Assembly (NCBI GenBank): GCA_963708905.1
Contig: CAVPUV010000028.1
Span: 4,144-68,143 of the forward strand
Source of the DNA: SHZL01 sp963708905
GTDB taxonomy: Bacteria; Pseudomonadota; Gammaproteobacteria; Xanthomonadales; SZUA-36
Length of the DNA: 64,000 bases
Direction of reading: 5' to 3'
Translations under genes and position numbers: made by a program
The notes under the pieces: model-generated
The model's database searches: none
What the model was told of the DNA's origin: nothing
Seen by the model: only the letters and a program-made list of their open reading frames with translations
Shown: positions 24,742 through 33,700 of the stretch, in pieces
Position numbering within the stretch: position 1 is the first letter of the stretch
Layout: each line of letters starts with the position of its first letter

Positions 24742-27264
24742 GTGCTGTACCGCGCCAGCATCGGCTATCTGCTGCGGCACCCCTGGCAACTGGGGCTGGC
24801 GCTGCTGGGTATCTGCATCGGCGTGGCGGTCATCGTTGCGATTGATCTTGCCACCGAAAGTTCTAAGAAGGCCTTTCTGCTGTCGATGGATACCCTCACC
24901 GGTGCAGCGACGCACCAGATCATTGGCGGGCCCAATGGTGTCAGCGAATCGCTGTATACACAATTGCGCGTAACACACGGCATCCGCAATATCGCGCCCC
25001 TCGTTGAAGGTCGTGTACAGGTAAATGACATCAGCGTCCAGGTGTTCGGCGTCGATCTGTTTGCGGAACGGCAGATGCGCTCGTTCAGCTTCGATATGGA
25101 ATCGTCTTCAGGCGCGCCCGCTATCTCCGCCGAAGCCTTGTTCAGCAACTTTCTGACCAGGCCAGGGGCGGTACTGATGTCGCGGCACACGGCGGATAGC
25201 CTGGGTTTGCAGGCCGGTGACCAGTTTGAGGTCATGGCCGGCGGCAAGGGTTTTCCTGGCACCTTACTGGGCATTATCGGTGACGATAAATCCTTGGCAC
25301 TCGATAATCTCATGGTCGTTGACATCGCCGTGGCCCAGAACTGGCTCAATCAACGCGGCTGGCTGTCACGCATCGACGTGCGCATTCCGCATGGCGGCAG
25401 AGAGCTAAAGGCAAAACTGGAAAACCTGTTGCCAGCCGGTACCCAGCTGCTCAACGCGGCGGCACGCACTCAGTCCATGACCGAAATGAGCGCTGCGTTC
25501 ATGACCAACCTCTCGGCCATGAGTCTGCTGGCTTTACTGGTGGGCCTGTTCCTTATTTATAACAGCGTCGGCTTTGCCGTTCTGCAGCGGCGTGGCCTGA
25601 TCGGCGTATTGCGGGCACTGGGCGTTACCCGGCGGCAAACGTTTTTACTGATTCTCAGCGAAAGCGCCGTGCTGGGACTGCTTGGCGCCGTCGTGGGAGT
25701 GGTGCTGGGCATCTGGCTGGGTGAACAGTTGCTGGTGCTGGTTTCCCGTTCCATCAACGATCTTTACTTTCGCGTGAGTGTTACTGCAGTGACGGTCAGC
25801 CCGCATACCATCGGCAAAGGTCTGATCGTCGGCCTTGCTGCTACGCTGCTGGCGGCGGCTGTGCCGGCCATCGAAGCTGCTTCCTGTCAACCGCGGCTGG
25901 CGCTGACTCGTTCGGTGCTGGAGCATCGAAGCAGGCGGCTGCTGCCGGTAATCGCCATGGCTGGGCTCGGCATCGGCTTGCTGGCGGTCCTGCTTTTGTA
26001 TGTTTCCGGCAGCAACCTGCTGGCTGGGCTGAGTGCCGTATTCATGCTCATCCTGGGTTTTGCCTTATGCGTGCCGGTGGTTGTCAAAGTGGTTACAGCG
26101 GTGCTGGCGCCGCTGGCTTCACGAGTGGGCGGAACCAGTGCAAGGCTCGCGCTTGCAGGTATCGGCGCCAATCTCAGCCGTACCGGCATTGCCATCGTTG
26201 CGCTGGCCGTAGCCGTGGCGGCGACCATTGGTGTCAGTGTCATGGTCGACAGCTTTCGTGGTTCCGTCAGTGCCTGGCTGGACACTACATTGCAGTCCGA
26301 CATTTATATCAGCGCGCCAAACGCTGTGCTGGATCATGATTTGATCGCAGACTTGGTTAAGGTGCCCGGTGTTGCAGCCTATAGCACCAGCCGCAGGGTA
26401 TGGCTGGAGAACCCGGCCGGGCGGCTCCGCCTGCTGGCGATACAAATCGCGCCGGGCCATTATCCCGGCGCGAAAATACTGGACGCCGAGCCGCAACAGG
26501 TGTGGCCGGCATTTGTGCACGACGATGCCGTTCTGGTTTCCGAACCCTACGCTTATCGCCATGGGGTTGCTGCCGGAGACGAAATCAGGCTGATGACCGG
26601 TTCGGGTGAACGGGCCTTCGCCATTGCGGGTACCTATCGCAGCTATGACGTCAACGCCGGCGCGGTGCTCATGAGCCGTCAAACGTACGACCGGTTCTGG
26701 GATGACTCCGCGATTGACTCGATCGGTCTGTTTCTGCGTCCGGGCGCCAGGGTCGATGAACTGCTGCGGAACTTGCAGGCTGCCAGCCAGGACCGGCAGC
26801 ACATCGTCCTGCGCTCCAACCGTGAAATCCGCGAGCTGTCGCTGCAGGTATTCGACCGCACCTTTGTGATTACCGATGTGCTTTACTGGCTGGCGACCGG
26901 GGTCGCGCTGATCGGCATTCTGGGCGCCATGCTGGCGCTGCAAATGGAGCGCGCACGCGAACTGGCCATCCTGCGCGCACTGGGCATGACGCCCGCTCAA
27001 CTGGGTGGCATGGTCATCACGCAAACCGCCACCATCGGCCTGCTCAGTGGCTTGGCCGCCGTGCCCATGGGACTGGTGATGGCCTGGGTGCTGATAGAAG
27101 TCATCAATCGCCGCGCGTTTGGCTGGCAAATGGACATTGCGCTGTCCTGGCAGGTGTTGGCGGCGGCGATCCTGTTCTCAGTCGGCGCAGCCTTGCTGGC
27201 GGGCATCTACCCGGCCTGGCGAGCGGCCAGCAGCCGGCCGGCTCTTGCGATGCGCGAGGAATAA
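24742..27264 (+). CDS. FtsX-family ABC permease (two-repeat)
   Basis: About 840 residues from the GTG at 24742. An upstream extension in the same frame is open only because it runs through the MITE-like element. It has one N-terminal membrane segment (LGLALLGICIGVAVIVAIDL), a large periplasmic domain, then two FtsX blocks with membrane segments at about residues 265-410 and 690-835; YPAWRAASSRPALAMRE at the C-terminus is characteristic. It is of the AttF/AttG type. With the ATPase it should move or release lipoproteins or small molecules across the inner membrane. The native ribosome-binding site seems to have been displaced by the element. Confidence 0.85.
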   Translation: MLYRASIGYLLRHPWQLGLALLGICIGVAVIVAIDLATESSKKAFLLSMDTLTGAATHQIIGGPNGVSESLYTQLRVTHGIRNIAPLVEGRVQVNDISVQVFGVDLFAERQMRSFSFDMESSSGAPAISAEALFSNFLTRPGAVLMSRHTADSLGLQAGDQFEVMAGGKGFPGTLLGIIGDDKSLALDNLMVVDIAVAQNWLNQRGWLSRIDVRIPHGGRELKAKLENLLPAGTQLLNAAARTQSMTEMSAAFMTNLSAMSLLALLVGLFLIYNSVGFAVLQRRGLIGVLRALGVTRRQTFLLILSESAVLGLLGAVVGVVLGIWLGEQLLVLVSRSINDLYFRVSVTAVTVSPHTIGKGLIVGLAATLLAAAVPAIEAASCQPRLALTRSVLEHRSRRLLPVIAMAGLGIGLLAVLLLYVSGSNLLAGLSAVFMLILGFALCVPVVVKVVTAVLAPLASRVGGTSARLALAGIGANLSRTGIAIVALAVAVAATIGVSVMVDSFRGSVSAWLDTTLQSDIYISAPNAVLDHDLIADLVKVPGVAAYSTSRRVWLENPAGRLRLLAIQIAPGHYPGAKILDAEPQQVWPAFVHDDAVLVSEPYAYRHGVAAGDEIRLMTGSGERAFAIAGTYRSYDVNAGAVLMSRQTYDRFWDDSAIDSIGLFLRPGARVDELLRNLQAASQDRQHIVLRSNREIRELSLQVFDRTFVITDVLYWLATGVALIGILGAMLALQMERARELAILRALGMTPAQLGGMVITQTATIGLLSGLAAVPMGLVMAWVLIEVINRRAFGWQMDIALSWQVLAAAILFSVGAALLAGIYPAWRAASSRPALAMREE

Positions 27265-27268
27265 AATC

Positions 27269-28480
27269 ATTTCTCCTCTGAAAAACATTCTGTCATTTGC
27301 CGCCCTGATCATGCTGATCGGCTTTGCCATCACCCGCTTCATCGCCCCTTCCGCCGTTCCGGGTGCGCCCATGACGGCAGTGCCTGAAGCCGTCGATAAA
27401 GGATCGCGCCTGTCCGTCCTCCTCGGCAGCGAGCCTGTCGCAGGCTACGCCATGGCCAATGCAGCAAGGACCTTCCGCTTTCCCGAGGATCATGGTTTGC
27501 ACCAGAACTTTCGCAACGAATGGTGGTACCTGACCGGCAATCTTGATGACGAGCGGGGGCAGCGCTTCGGTTATGAACTGACGGTTTTTCGCTTTTCCCT
27601 CACCCCCGAGCTGCAAGCAAGTACCAATGGGAATGCAGAATCCAACTGGCAGACCAACCAGCTTTACCTGGCTCATTTCACCGTCACCGATGAAAAAAAT
27701 GAGCGATTCCATGTCGAACAAAGGTTTTCGCGCGGCGCGCTCGGGCTGGCGGGTGCACAGACCAGCCCGTTCAAGGTCTGGATCGAGGACTGGTCTATAC
27801 AGCAAGCCCCCGACGGCGGTGTGGCAGCCGCAGCCGGTGAAAACTGGCAACTGACTGCAGCCAGCCCGGAGATCACTCTTGATCTGAAGCTCGTTGCCGG
27901 CAAGCCCCCGGTTCTCAATGGCATCGACGGCCTGTCGCGGAAGTCAGCGACGGTGGGCAACGCATCCTATTACTATTCCATACCAAGAATGCGCAGTACG
28001 GGCACTTTACGTATTGCCGGTGAGACCCACGCGCTGTCCGGGATGTCCTGGTTGGACCGGGAATGGAGCAGCAGCGCGCTGGCGGCTGATCAGCAGGGTT
28101 GGGACTGGTTCGCCCTGCAACTGTCGGATGGCAGCGACCTGATGTTCTACAACATCCGCAAAACCGATGGCAGCCAGGATGAGTACAGCGCCGGAACCTG
28201 GATAGCCAGCGACGGGGAGTCGCGGCATTTGCGACGGCAGGATGTGATGATTACGGTCACCGATCAGTGGCAAAGTCCTGCCGGCGGCACTTACCCTTCG
28301 CGATGGGAAATCCAATTGCCGGCCTTGGATTTGCTGCTGACGGTCACGCCGGTGATCGCCGCGCAGGAGCTCATCACCACCGTTCGTTACTGGGAAGGCG
28401 CGGTTGATGTGCGTGGCCGGCGCAAGCAGCAACCCATCGAGGGTCGCGGTTACGTGGAACTGACTGGTTATGGCCGATGA
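27269..28480 (+). CDS. AttH/CrtC-like lipocalin-domain protein
   Basis: About 403 residues. The family signature NEWWYLTGNLDDERGQRFGYELTVFRF (given as NEWWYLTGNL and RFGYELTVFRF) and MSWLDREWSSSAL identify the secreted hydrolase-like AttH/hydroxyneurosporene-synthase fold. The N-terminus (LKNILSFAALIMLIGFAI) is a signal anchor. No ATG or GTG starts the frame where it should: the ribosome-binding sequence GAGGAA (27256-27261) is followed at 7 bp by an ATT at 27269, while the first ATG is at 27311 inside the membrane segment. The gene follows the permease by 4 bp, the usual AttFGH order. Confidence 0.82.
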   Translation: MSPLKNILSFAALIMLIGFAITRFIAPSAVPGAPMTAVPEAVDKGSRLSVLLGSEPVAGYAMANAARTFRFPEDHGLHQNFRNEWWYLTGNLDDERGQRFGYELTVFRFSLTPELQASTNGNAESNWQTNQLYLAHFTVTDEKNERFHVEQRFSRGALGLAGAQTSPFKVWIEDWSIQQAPDGGVAAAAGENWQLTAASPEITLDLKLVAGKPPVLNGIDGLSRKSATVGNASYYYSIPRMRSTGTLRIAGETHALSGMSWLDREWSSSALAADQQGWDWFALQLSDGSDLMFYNIRKTDGSQDEYSAGTWIASDGESRHLRRQDVMITVTDQWQSPAGGTYPSRWEIQLPALDLLLTVTPVIAAQELITTVRYWEGAVDVRGRRKQQPIEGRGYVELTGYGR

Positions 28481-28524
28481 CAACACATGCGGCCCAGACT
28501 GGTGCTTGGGCCCCGGGCTGGTGC

Positions 28525-28809
28525 TTATGGTTTGGGTGTCTGCCAGTCGTATGTGTGGGTGATTTCCTCGCAGCCGCGGCATTGCCAGATGGTTTTGCCC
28601 TCGGGCTCCAGCGTCTGGAGTTCATCCGCCAGCTTGAACCAAACGTGCTCACAGACCGGATTTAAAAATAGCGCGGTGAATTTCTGTGTCTTTATTTCGC
28701 GCCCCGGCTTGCCGGCCGTCACGGAATCAGCCGGGTTTTCGTTGCCAACCCTGAAGCTGCCTGGATTTGCGAAGGCGGCCTTTTGCCCTGTCCCTGACCT
28801 GATTGTCAT
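28525..28809 (-). CDS. Small Cys-containing protein, function unknown
   Basis: A 94-residue protein. The C-terminal half has CEHVWFKLADELQTLEPEG and a CRGCEEITHTYDW end, i.e. one Cys/His pair and one C-x-x-C, so a small zinc ribbon is possible. The N-terminal 45 residues look disordered and basic. A purine-rich GAGAGA element lies 6-8 bp before the ATG, and a TATAAT at 28872-28877 (minus strand) is a candidate -10. No family is recognised. It is convergent with the AttH-like gene. Confidence 0.55.
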   Translation of the reverse strand: MTIRSGTGQKAAFANPGSFRVGNENPADSVTAGKPGREIKTQKFTALFLNPVCEHVWFKLADELQTLEPEGKTIWQCRGCEEITHTYDWQTPKP

Positions 28810-28975
28810 TGGCTATTCTCTCTCGTCGGTATCCTGATTTACCCTGAACAAAGGCGCTCACACGCTTGGTAATTATAATTGCAGGGATGAAAGGACTGGA
28901 TACCACCTGTCAGGCAAAATCCGCCAGCCATCTATTTTCTGCTGCTGGAATATCGCTCCGGGCCAGATACCTGAG

Positions 28976-28998
28976 AAAAAGGGCACCCGAAGGCGCCC
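28976..28998 (-). terminator. Intrinsic terminator of the small secreted-protein gene
   Basis: On the minus strand the sequence reads GGGCGCC-TTCG-GGTGCCC followed by TTTTT: a 7-bp stem with one G-U pair and a stable UUCG loop. It lies 35 bp after the stop codon of the gene at 29033-29395. Confidence 0.9.
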
Positions 28999-29032
28999 TG
29001 GATACTGCTTGAGTCAATGGCTTTCTTGACCG

Positions 29033-29395
29033 TTAATCGACAACAACTTCCGACCCGCAGGATTCAAATTCAACCTGACTACCATCGCAAGCGACGAGGC
29101 CGGCGTTGGTGCCGTCTATCATGCAATCGTCCGCATCACGCGCCCACAGTTCGAACGTTGGCTCTTCGTTGATGTCGAGGCCAGCGAAACAAAGATCTTC
29201 CGAGCCGGCAAGATGGTTTTGATGTCCCTGGGAATTACCGGACACCAGAACGTCATGGAATACCACGGAGACACCTTCGATGCTGTCAAAGACACAACCG
29301 CAGTGACGAATGGTCTTTGCGTCCTTGGCGGCCAGAGTTGATCCGGCAAAAGCGAACAATAGGAGACTGATCAAAATAAGCGAGAGTTTCTTCAT
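29033..29395 (-). CDS. Small secreted protein, function unknown
   Basis: A 120-residue protein with a clear signal peptide (KKLSLILISLLLFAFAGSTLAA). The mature part of about 98 residues has five or six cysteines (HCGCVFD, DLCFAG, DDCMID, VACDG, ESCGSE), enough for several disulfides in the periplasm or outside the cell. No family is recognised. A good terminator follows. It is divergent from the RHS-type gene with about 500 bp between. Confidence 0.75.
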   Translation of the reverse strand: MKKLSLILISLLLFAFAGSTLAAKDAKTIRHCGCVFDSIEGVSVVFHDVLVSGNSQGHQNHLAGSEDLCFAGLDINEEPTFELWARDADDCMIDGTNAGLVACDGSQVEFESCGSEVVVD

Positions 29396-29898
29396 AAGTA
29401 AAATCCTTTTACTGTGAAGTGATTGACATTAATGCAGAAACACCGGGCCTAAAGTGCATGCCAAGTGCGTCTTTCCCTGTAAGCGCATGAACACATTATT
29501 CTTGCCAAGGTGCCAAGGTGCCAAGGCCCACAAAGAACAGTGTACTCTCATGCCGGCTGCCGGGCAATTTTGTCAGTTAGTGTCTGTCCATAAACGGGCT
29601 TCCCAGCCCGTTATGGAATCGCGAAGCAAAAACGTGGTTTTGCTTCGCTCTCATTTTCAATGAATTACATCATTGAAAATGGCGGCACTTCCATGTGCCG
29701 CGTGCGGACACACGCCTGCATGTTATCCGGGAGTGTAAGCAGCCCACGGTCATTCACGTAAGAAATCCCTGCGCGTGCATCTTTTCGCCGAAAAGTCCAT
29801 AGACAGCGTCTTTCATTCCACGGTATTTCTGGCAGGCATAACCATCCGCACACGGTGACATTCCATCCGGCAAGACCTGCCGGGTGCAAGGGGGAGTT
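29396..29898. other. Intergenic region with a string of hairpins
   Basis: About 500 bp between two divergent genes. It contains an 8-bp direct repeat (three copies of GCCAAGGT/C at 29504-29527) and then six hairpins between 29588 and 29795. No convincing coding frame is present. It may hold the promoter of the giant RHS-type gene, a structured RNA or remnants of a mobile element. Confidence 0.6.
29588..29795. repeat. Array of consecutive inverted repeats
   Basis: Stems seen in order: CCATAAACGGGCT / AGCCCGTTATGG (29588-29616, one bulge); GCGAAGCAAAA / TTTTGCTTCGC (29621-29648, 11 bp perfect); CATTTTCAATGA / TCATTGAAAATG (29652-29681, 12 bp perfect); GCGGCAC / GTGCCGC (29682-29701, 7 bp); GCGTG / CACGC (29700-29715, overlapping the previous one); CTTTTC / GAAAAG (29781-29795). 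None is followed by a T-run, so these are not ordinary terminators. Confidence 0.75.
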
Positions 29899-30765
29899 AT
29901 GTCTGGAATAAAGGGGAGTTTCGAAGCCAGGTGCTTCCTGGTTTACTCAATGGCGACTGCACATCTGCATTTGAGCAAGCGGCGGGCAGACGCTTTGGCG
30001 CTGGCAACAAACTCAAGTAGAAAATCGCTGTCATGGCTCATGGCATTCCTGCTGCTGTTGGCTCCGATACAACTGCTGGCCCAGAATGGCAACCCCAGTC
30101 CCGGCAAACCCGAATGGACTACGCCACTCAATTTGTCGACGGATACCGGTGAGGCCACATTCGAGTGGGCTCCCAAAAATGGTGACGTGGTTGAACTCTA
30201 CCGGATCACAGAAACTTCACTCGGCCGTGAAGGCATATTTTACGTCGACGGACAAGCGCTGGATGTGTACCGGGTTGACCCGGGGGACTATCGATTCAGC
30301 CTGCAAGCCTGCAATAAAGACGCGGACGGGTTGCCCGTGTGTGGGCCGGCATCCCGGCAACTGGTGCTGACAGTCACGGAAGAAATCTGGGCCAATGATC
30401 CGGTCAATGACACCAGCCCGACGCCCATCACGCAAAATGTGGTGGGCGGCCCCGACGAACTGCGCCCCGGCGTGTGGCATAACCCGCAAAAGACCGGACA
30501 AGGCTGGAGCCTGTATTGGGCCAACCGGCTGGTCTCGTCTTCAACCCCGGCCGTTCCCTATGATCTCTACGTCATCTGGTACACCTACGAGGCCAAGACC
30601 CGCACCATTACCCCCATTTGTGAGCCGCCTCAGCCACCGTGCGGCAACGACATCGAGTATTTCAATTACCGGCCAGTAGTGGCGACGATGAGCCTGGTTA
30701 AGAGCACCAGCAATAGCAACTATGTCGGTGCGGTTTCCATCAAGCGCGGTGGCACTACGTTTTAA
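29899..30765 (+). CDS. N-terminal segment of giant SpvB/RHS-type secreted protein
   Basis: About 288 residues from the ATG at 29899, preceded by a G-rich ribosome-binding stretch; GTG 29884 and ATG 29950 are alternatives. A hydrophobic run (WLMAFLLLLAPIQLLAQ, about 47-63) is a signal peptide with a long basic N-region. The mature part has a fibronectin/Ig-like beta pattern (PEWTTPLNLSTDTGEATFEW, YRVDPGDYRFSLQACNKDA). The frame stops at TAA 30763 inside the sentence ...GGTTF, and the next frame continues ...NVGDATVIFG, so the stop is internal to a longer gene. A +1 shift at TTT-TAA-C restores the reading. Confidence 0.8.
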   Translation: MSGIKGSFEARCFLVYSMATAHLHLSKRRADALALATNSSRKSLSWLMAFLLLLAPIQLLAQNGNPSPGKPEWTTPLNLSTDTGEATFEWAPKNGDVVELYRITETSLGREGIFYVDGQALDVYRVDPGDYRFSLQACNKDADGLPVCGPASRQLVLTVTEEIWANDPVNDTSPTPITQNVVGGPDELRPGVWHNPQKTGQGWSLYWANRLVSSSTPAVPYDLYVIWYTYEAKTRTITPICEPPQPPCGNDIEYFNYRPVVATMSLVKSTSNSNYVGAVSIKRGGTTF

Positions 30766-33700
30766 CGTCGGTGACGCCACGGTCATTTTTGGCGCCGGCA
30801 ACACTTCTGCGAGCATTTCCTGGACCGCCACCTTCAAAAAACAGTCCTTGTTGTCGGCCACGGATAATATAGTGCTTCTGGCCGGCAGCAGCGGTTCGTC
30901 GACCAGCGATGCCAGCCACTATGCCGGGCTGTGGGGTGCCACCAGTGCCAGCAGTTACCTCGTCGATGATGTCGGTTCGCTCAGCGAAACCGTCGAAACC
31001 GTTTTTTATGATGGCAATGGAGACCCCACCTGGATTCAGGCATACCAGGGTCAAACACCGCTGGCAACCAGCACCTCATTGTGTTTTTACCATATACAGG
31101 GCGGTTACCAGCCGAATCTGAACCAGTCGGTATTGCCGGGAACGCTGTATACCACCTGTGATCCGGAAAATGCCACCAGCACCAGTCGCAATGGCCTGCG
31201 CTATTTCAGCGATTTCGAAGTCGGCAGATTCTGGGTGAGTTTCACGCTGCCGCCAGGGGTCGTTGATCCCAATCAGGTGGCGGGTGGCAGCGTCAGTATC
31301 GGCACCTCCACCATTCCGGCCATCAAGACCAAATCAGCCAACTTCCACCGCATCTGGTTCAGCGGCAGCAATTCCTGCCAGATCAATGCTTCCAGCCCCA
31401 GTTGCGTGGCCAATCTTACCTGGTTCACCGATGGCGATTATCCGAATGCCACGGCTTACCGGTATAACCAGACCACCGGTCAGCGCAGCCTGATTGCCAC
31501 TTCCACGCAGCCGGCCATGGAGAACCAGCAGGTATCAATGTCGACAGCGGGCAGTTATGTATTTGAACTGCGCATGAGCAATTCAACGTCATCTGTCCTG
31601 ATCGCCAAATCCAGCATCTTTACGGTCACCCAAGCCAGCAACATAAGCCCGACGGCCGCGCTCAGTGCCAACTGCACCTTGTTGAGTTGCACATTTACCG
31701 ACCAGTCCAGTGACAGTGACGGCACCATTGCCTCCCGTTCCTGGAACTTTGGCGATGGTGGCACTTCCAGCCTGCAGAACCCGAGTCACACTTATGCGGG
31801 GGCAGGTACCTACACGGTAGCGCTGACGGTAACGGACAACCAGGGCGCCAGCGGTTCCACCAGCAAAAGTGTCACAGTGTCTGCGGCCAACCAAAACCCG
31901 ACGGCGGCATTCAGCGCCAGCTGTGCCAATCTGGGCTGCGCATTTACCGACCTGTCCAGCGACCGCGACGGCACCATTGCCTCACGTGCCTGGAACTTTG
32001 GTGACGGCGGTACATCCAGCCTGCAGAATCCGAGTCACAGTTATGCGGCGGCGGGCACCTACACGGTATCGCTGACGGTAACGGACAACCAGGGCGCCAG
32101 TAATGCCACCAGCCAAAGTGTCACCGTGTCAGCGGCCAATACCGCACCGCAGGTGACCGTCCCGGCCAATCAGACCACGGTACAGGGCAGCACCATCACG
32201 CCGCTGGTGATTCAGGTTACAGATGCCGAAAACGATCCAATCACCTGCAGTGTTACCGGGCTCCCCGCGGGTCTGATCGAAAGCAGTGAATGCACCATTT
32301 CCGGTACCGTGAGCGCGGCCACCGGTGTTTATACCGTCAGCATCACCGCCAGTGATGGCCGGCTGACCTCATCAGCGCTGAGCTTTAGCTGGAACATCAC
32401 ACCAGCGGGTGCGCCCGCCAATCCGGAGACACCGCCGGCTGCGGCCGCGGCGCCGTCGCTGACCCCGAGTGCCGCCTCCTCGCGCGTTGGCGCGACCGCC
32501 GGCGCGTTCCGCGTCGACGAGTCCGGCAATGCCAGCTACCGCATTCCACTGCTCACGGCACCCGGTTCGGGCGGGGTGGCGCCGCAACTCAGCTTCGAGT
32601 ACTCCAGCCAGGACGGCAACGGCCCGCTGGGCGTGGGCTGGACGCTGGGTGGTTCGTCCACGATGACGCGCTGCGCGCAGACCCTTGCCGTGGACGGCCA
32701 GAATGCCGTGCGCGGCATCACGCTGACCGCCAGCGACCGCTTCTGCCTCGACGGCCAGCGGCTGATCGCAGTCGCCGGCGTCTACGGCGCCAACGGCACC
32801 GAGTACCGCAGCCAGATCGACTCGATCGCGAAGATCGTTTCCAACGGCACTGCCGGCAGCGGTCCGCAGAGCTTCACGGTGTGGCGCAAGGACGGTTCTG
32901 TCACGCAATACGGTGCAACCGCCGATGCGCGCATCGAGGCGCGCACCCTGAGCGACACCCAGACCGTGCTCCTGTGGGCGCAGAACCGGGTCAGCGACCC
33001 GGCCGGCAACTACATCGATTACCAGTACGATGAGGTCAGCGGCGCGGCCGGCGCCCCGGTCGAGTTTGTGCTGCAGAAGGTGTCCTACACCGGCAACACC
33101 AGTGCCGCCACGGCGCCGTACGCGGAGATCGCGTTCACTTACGCCACCACGCGCCCCGATGCCACGGTGGCCTTTGTCGCCGGTGCCCGAGTGCAGCAGA
33201 CCCGCTTGCTGACGCGCATCGACTCGCGCGCGCGGGTCAATGCCGGCAGTACGCTCGAGACTTTGCGTTCCTATCAGCTCGCTTACGCCAGCGACGGCCA
33301 TGGCCGCAAGGAACTGACCGCGGTGACCGAATGCCGCGACAGCACCCAGACTTACTGCTTCGCCCCCACCACCTTCGGCTGGCAGACCAGCAAACACGGG
33401 GTCGGCAGCAGCGCAACCAGCGTCGGCAGCCTGTTCGACAGCAAACACGCCGCGACCGCCATTGCCGACGTGAGCGGCGACGGCCGGCCGGACCTGCTGC
33501 TGACCCGCAAGCAGGGCAGCGGCTTCCAGTTCCGGGTGTTGCCGGCATTGGCGACGGGCGGCTTTGGCAGCTCGACGACGTACTACCCGATCCCGAACAA
33601 TGGTAGCAACACGACCCCGGCCACATTGCACGCCATCGACCTCAACGCCGACGGCTTCCAGGACGTGATCTACCCGACCGTCAGCGGCTGGAAGGGCCGG

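Noticed and set aside
29665..29889. 74-codon minus-strand frame across the hairpin array
   Set aside because: Codons are dictated by the inverted repeats; no plausible protein.
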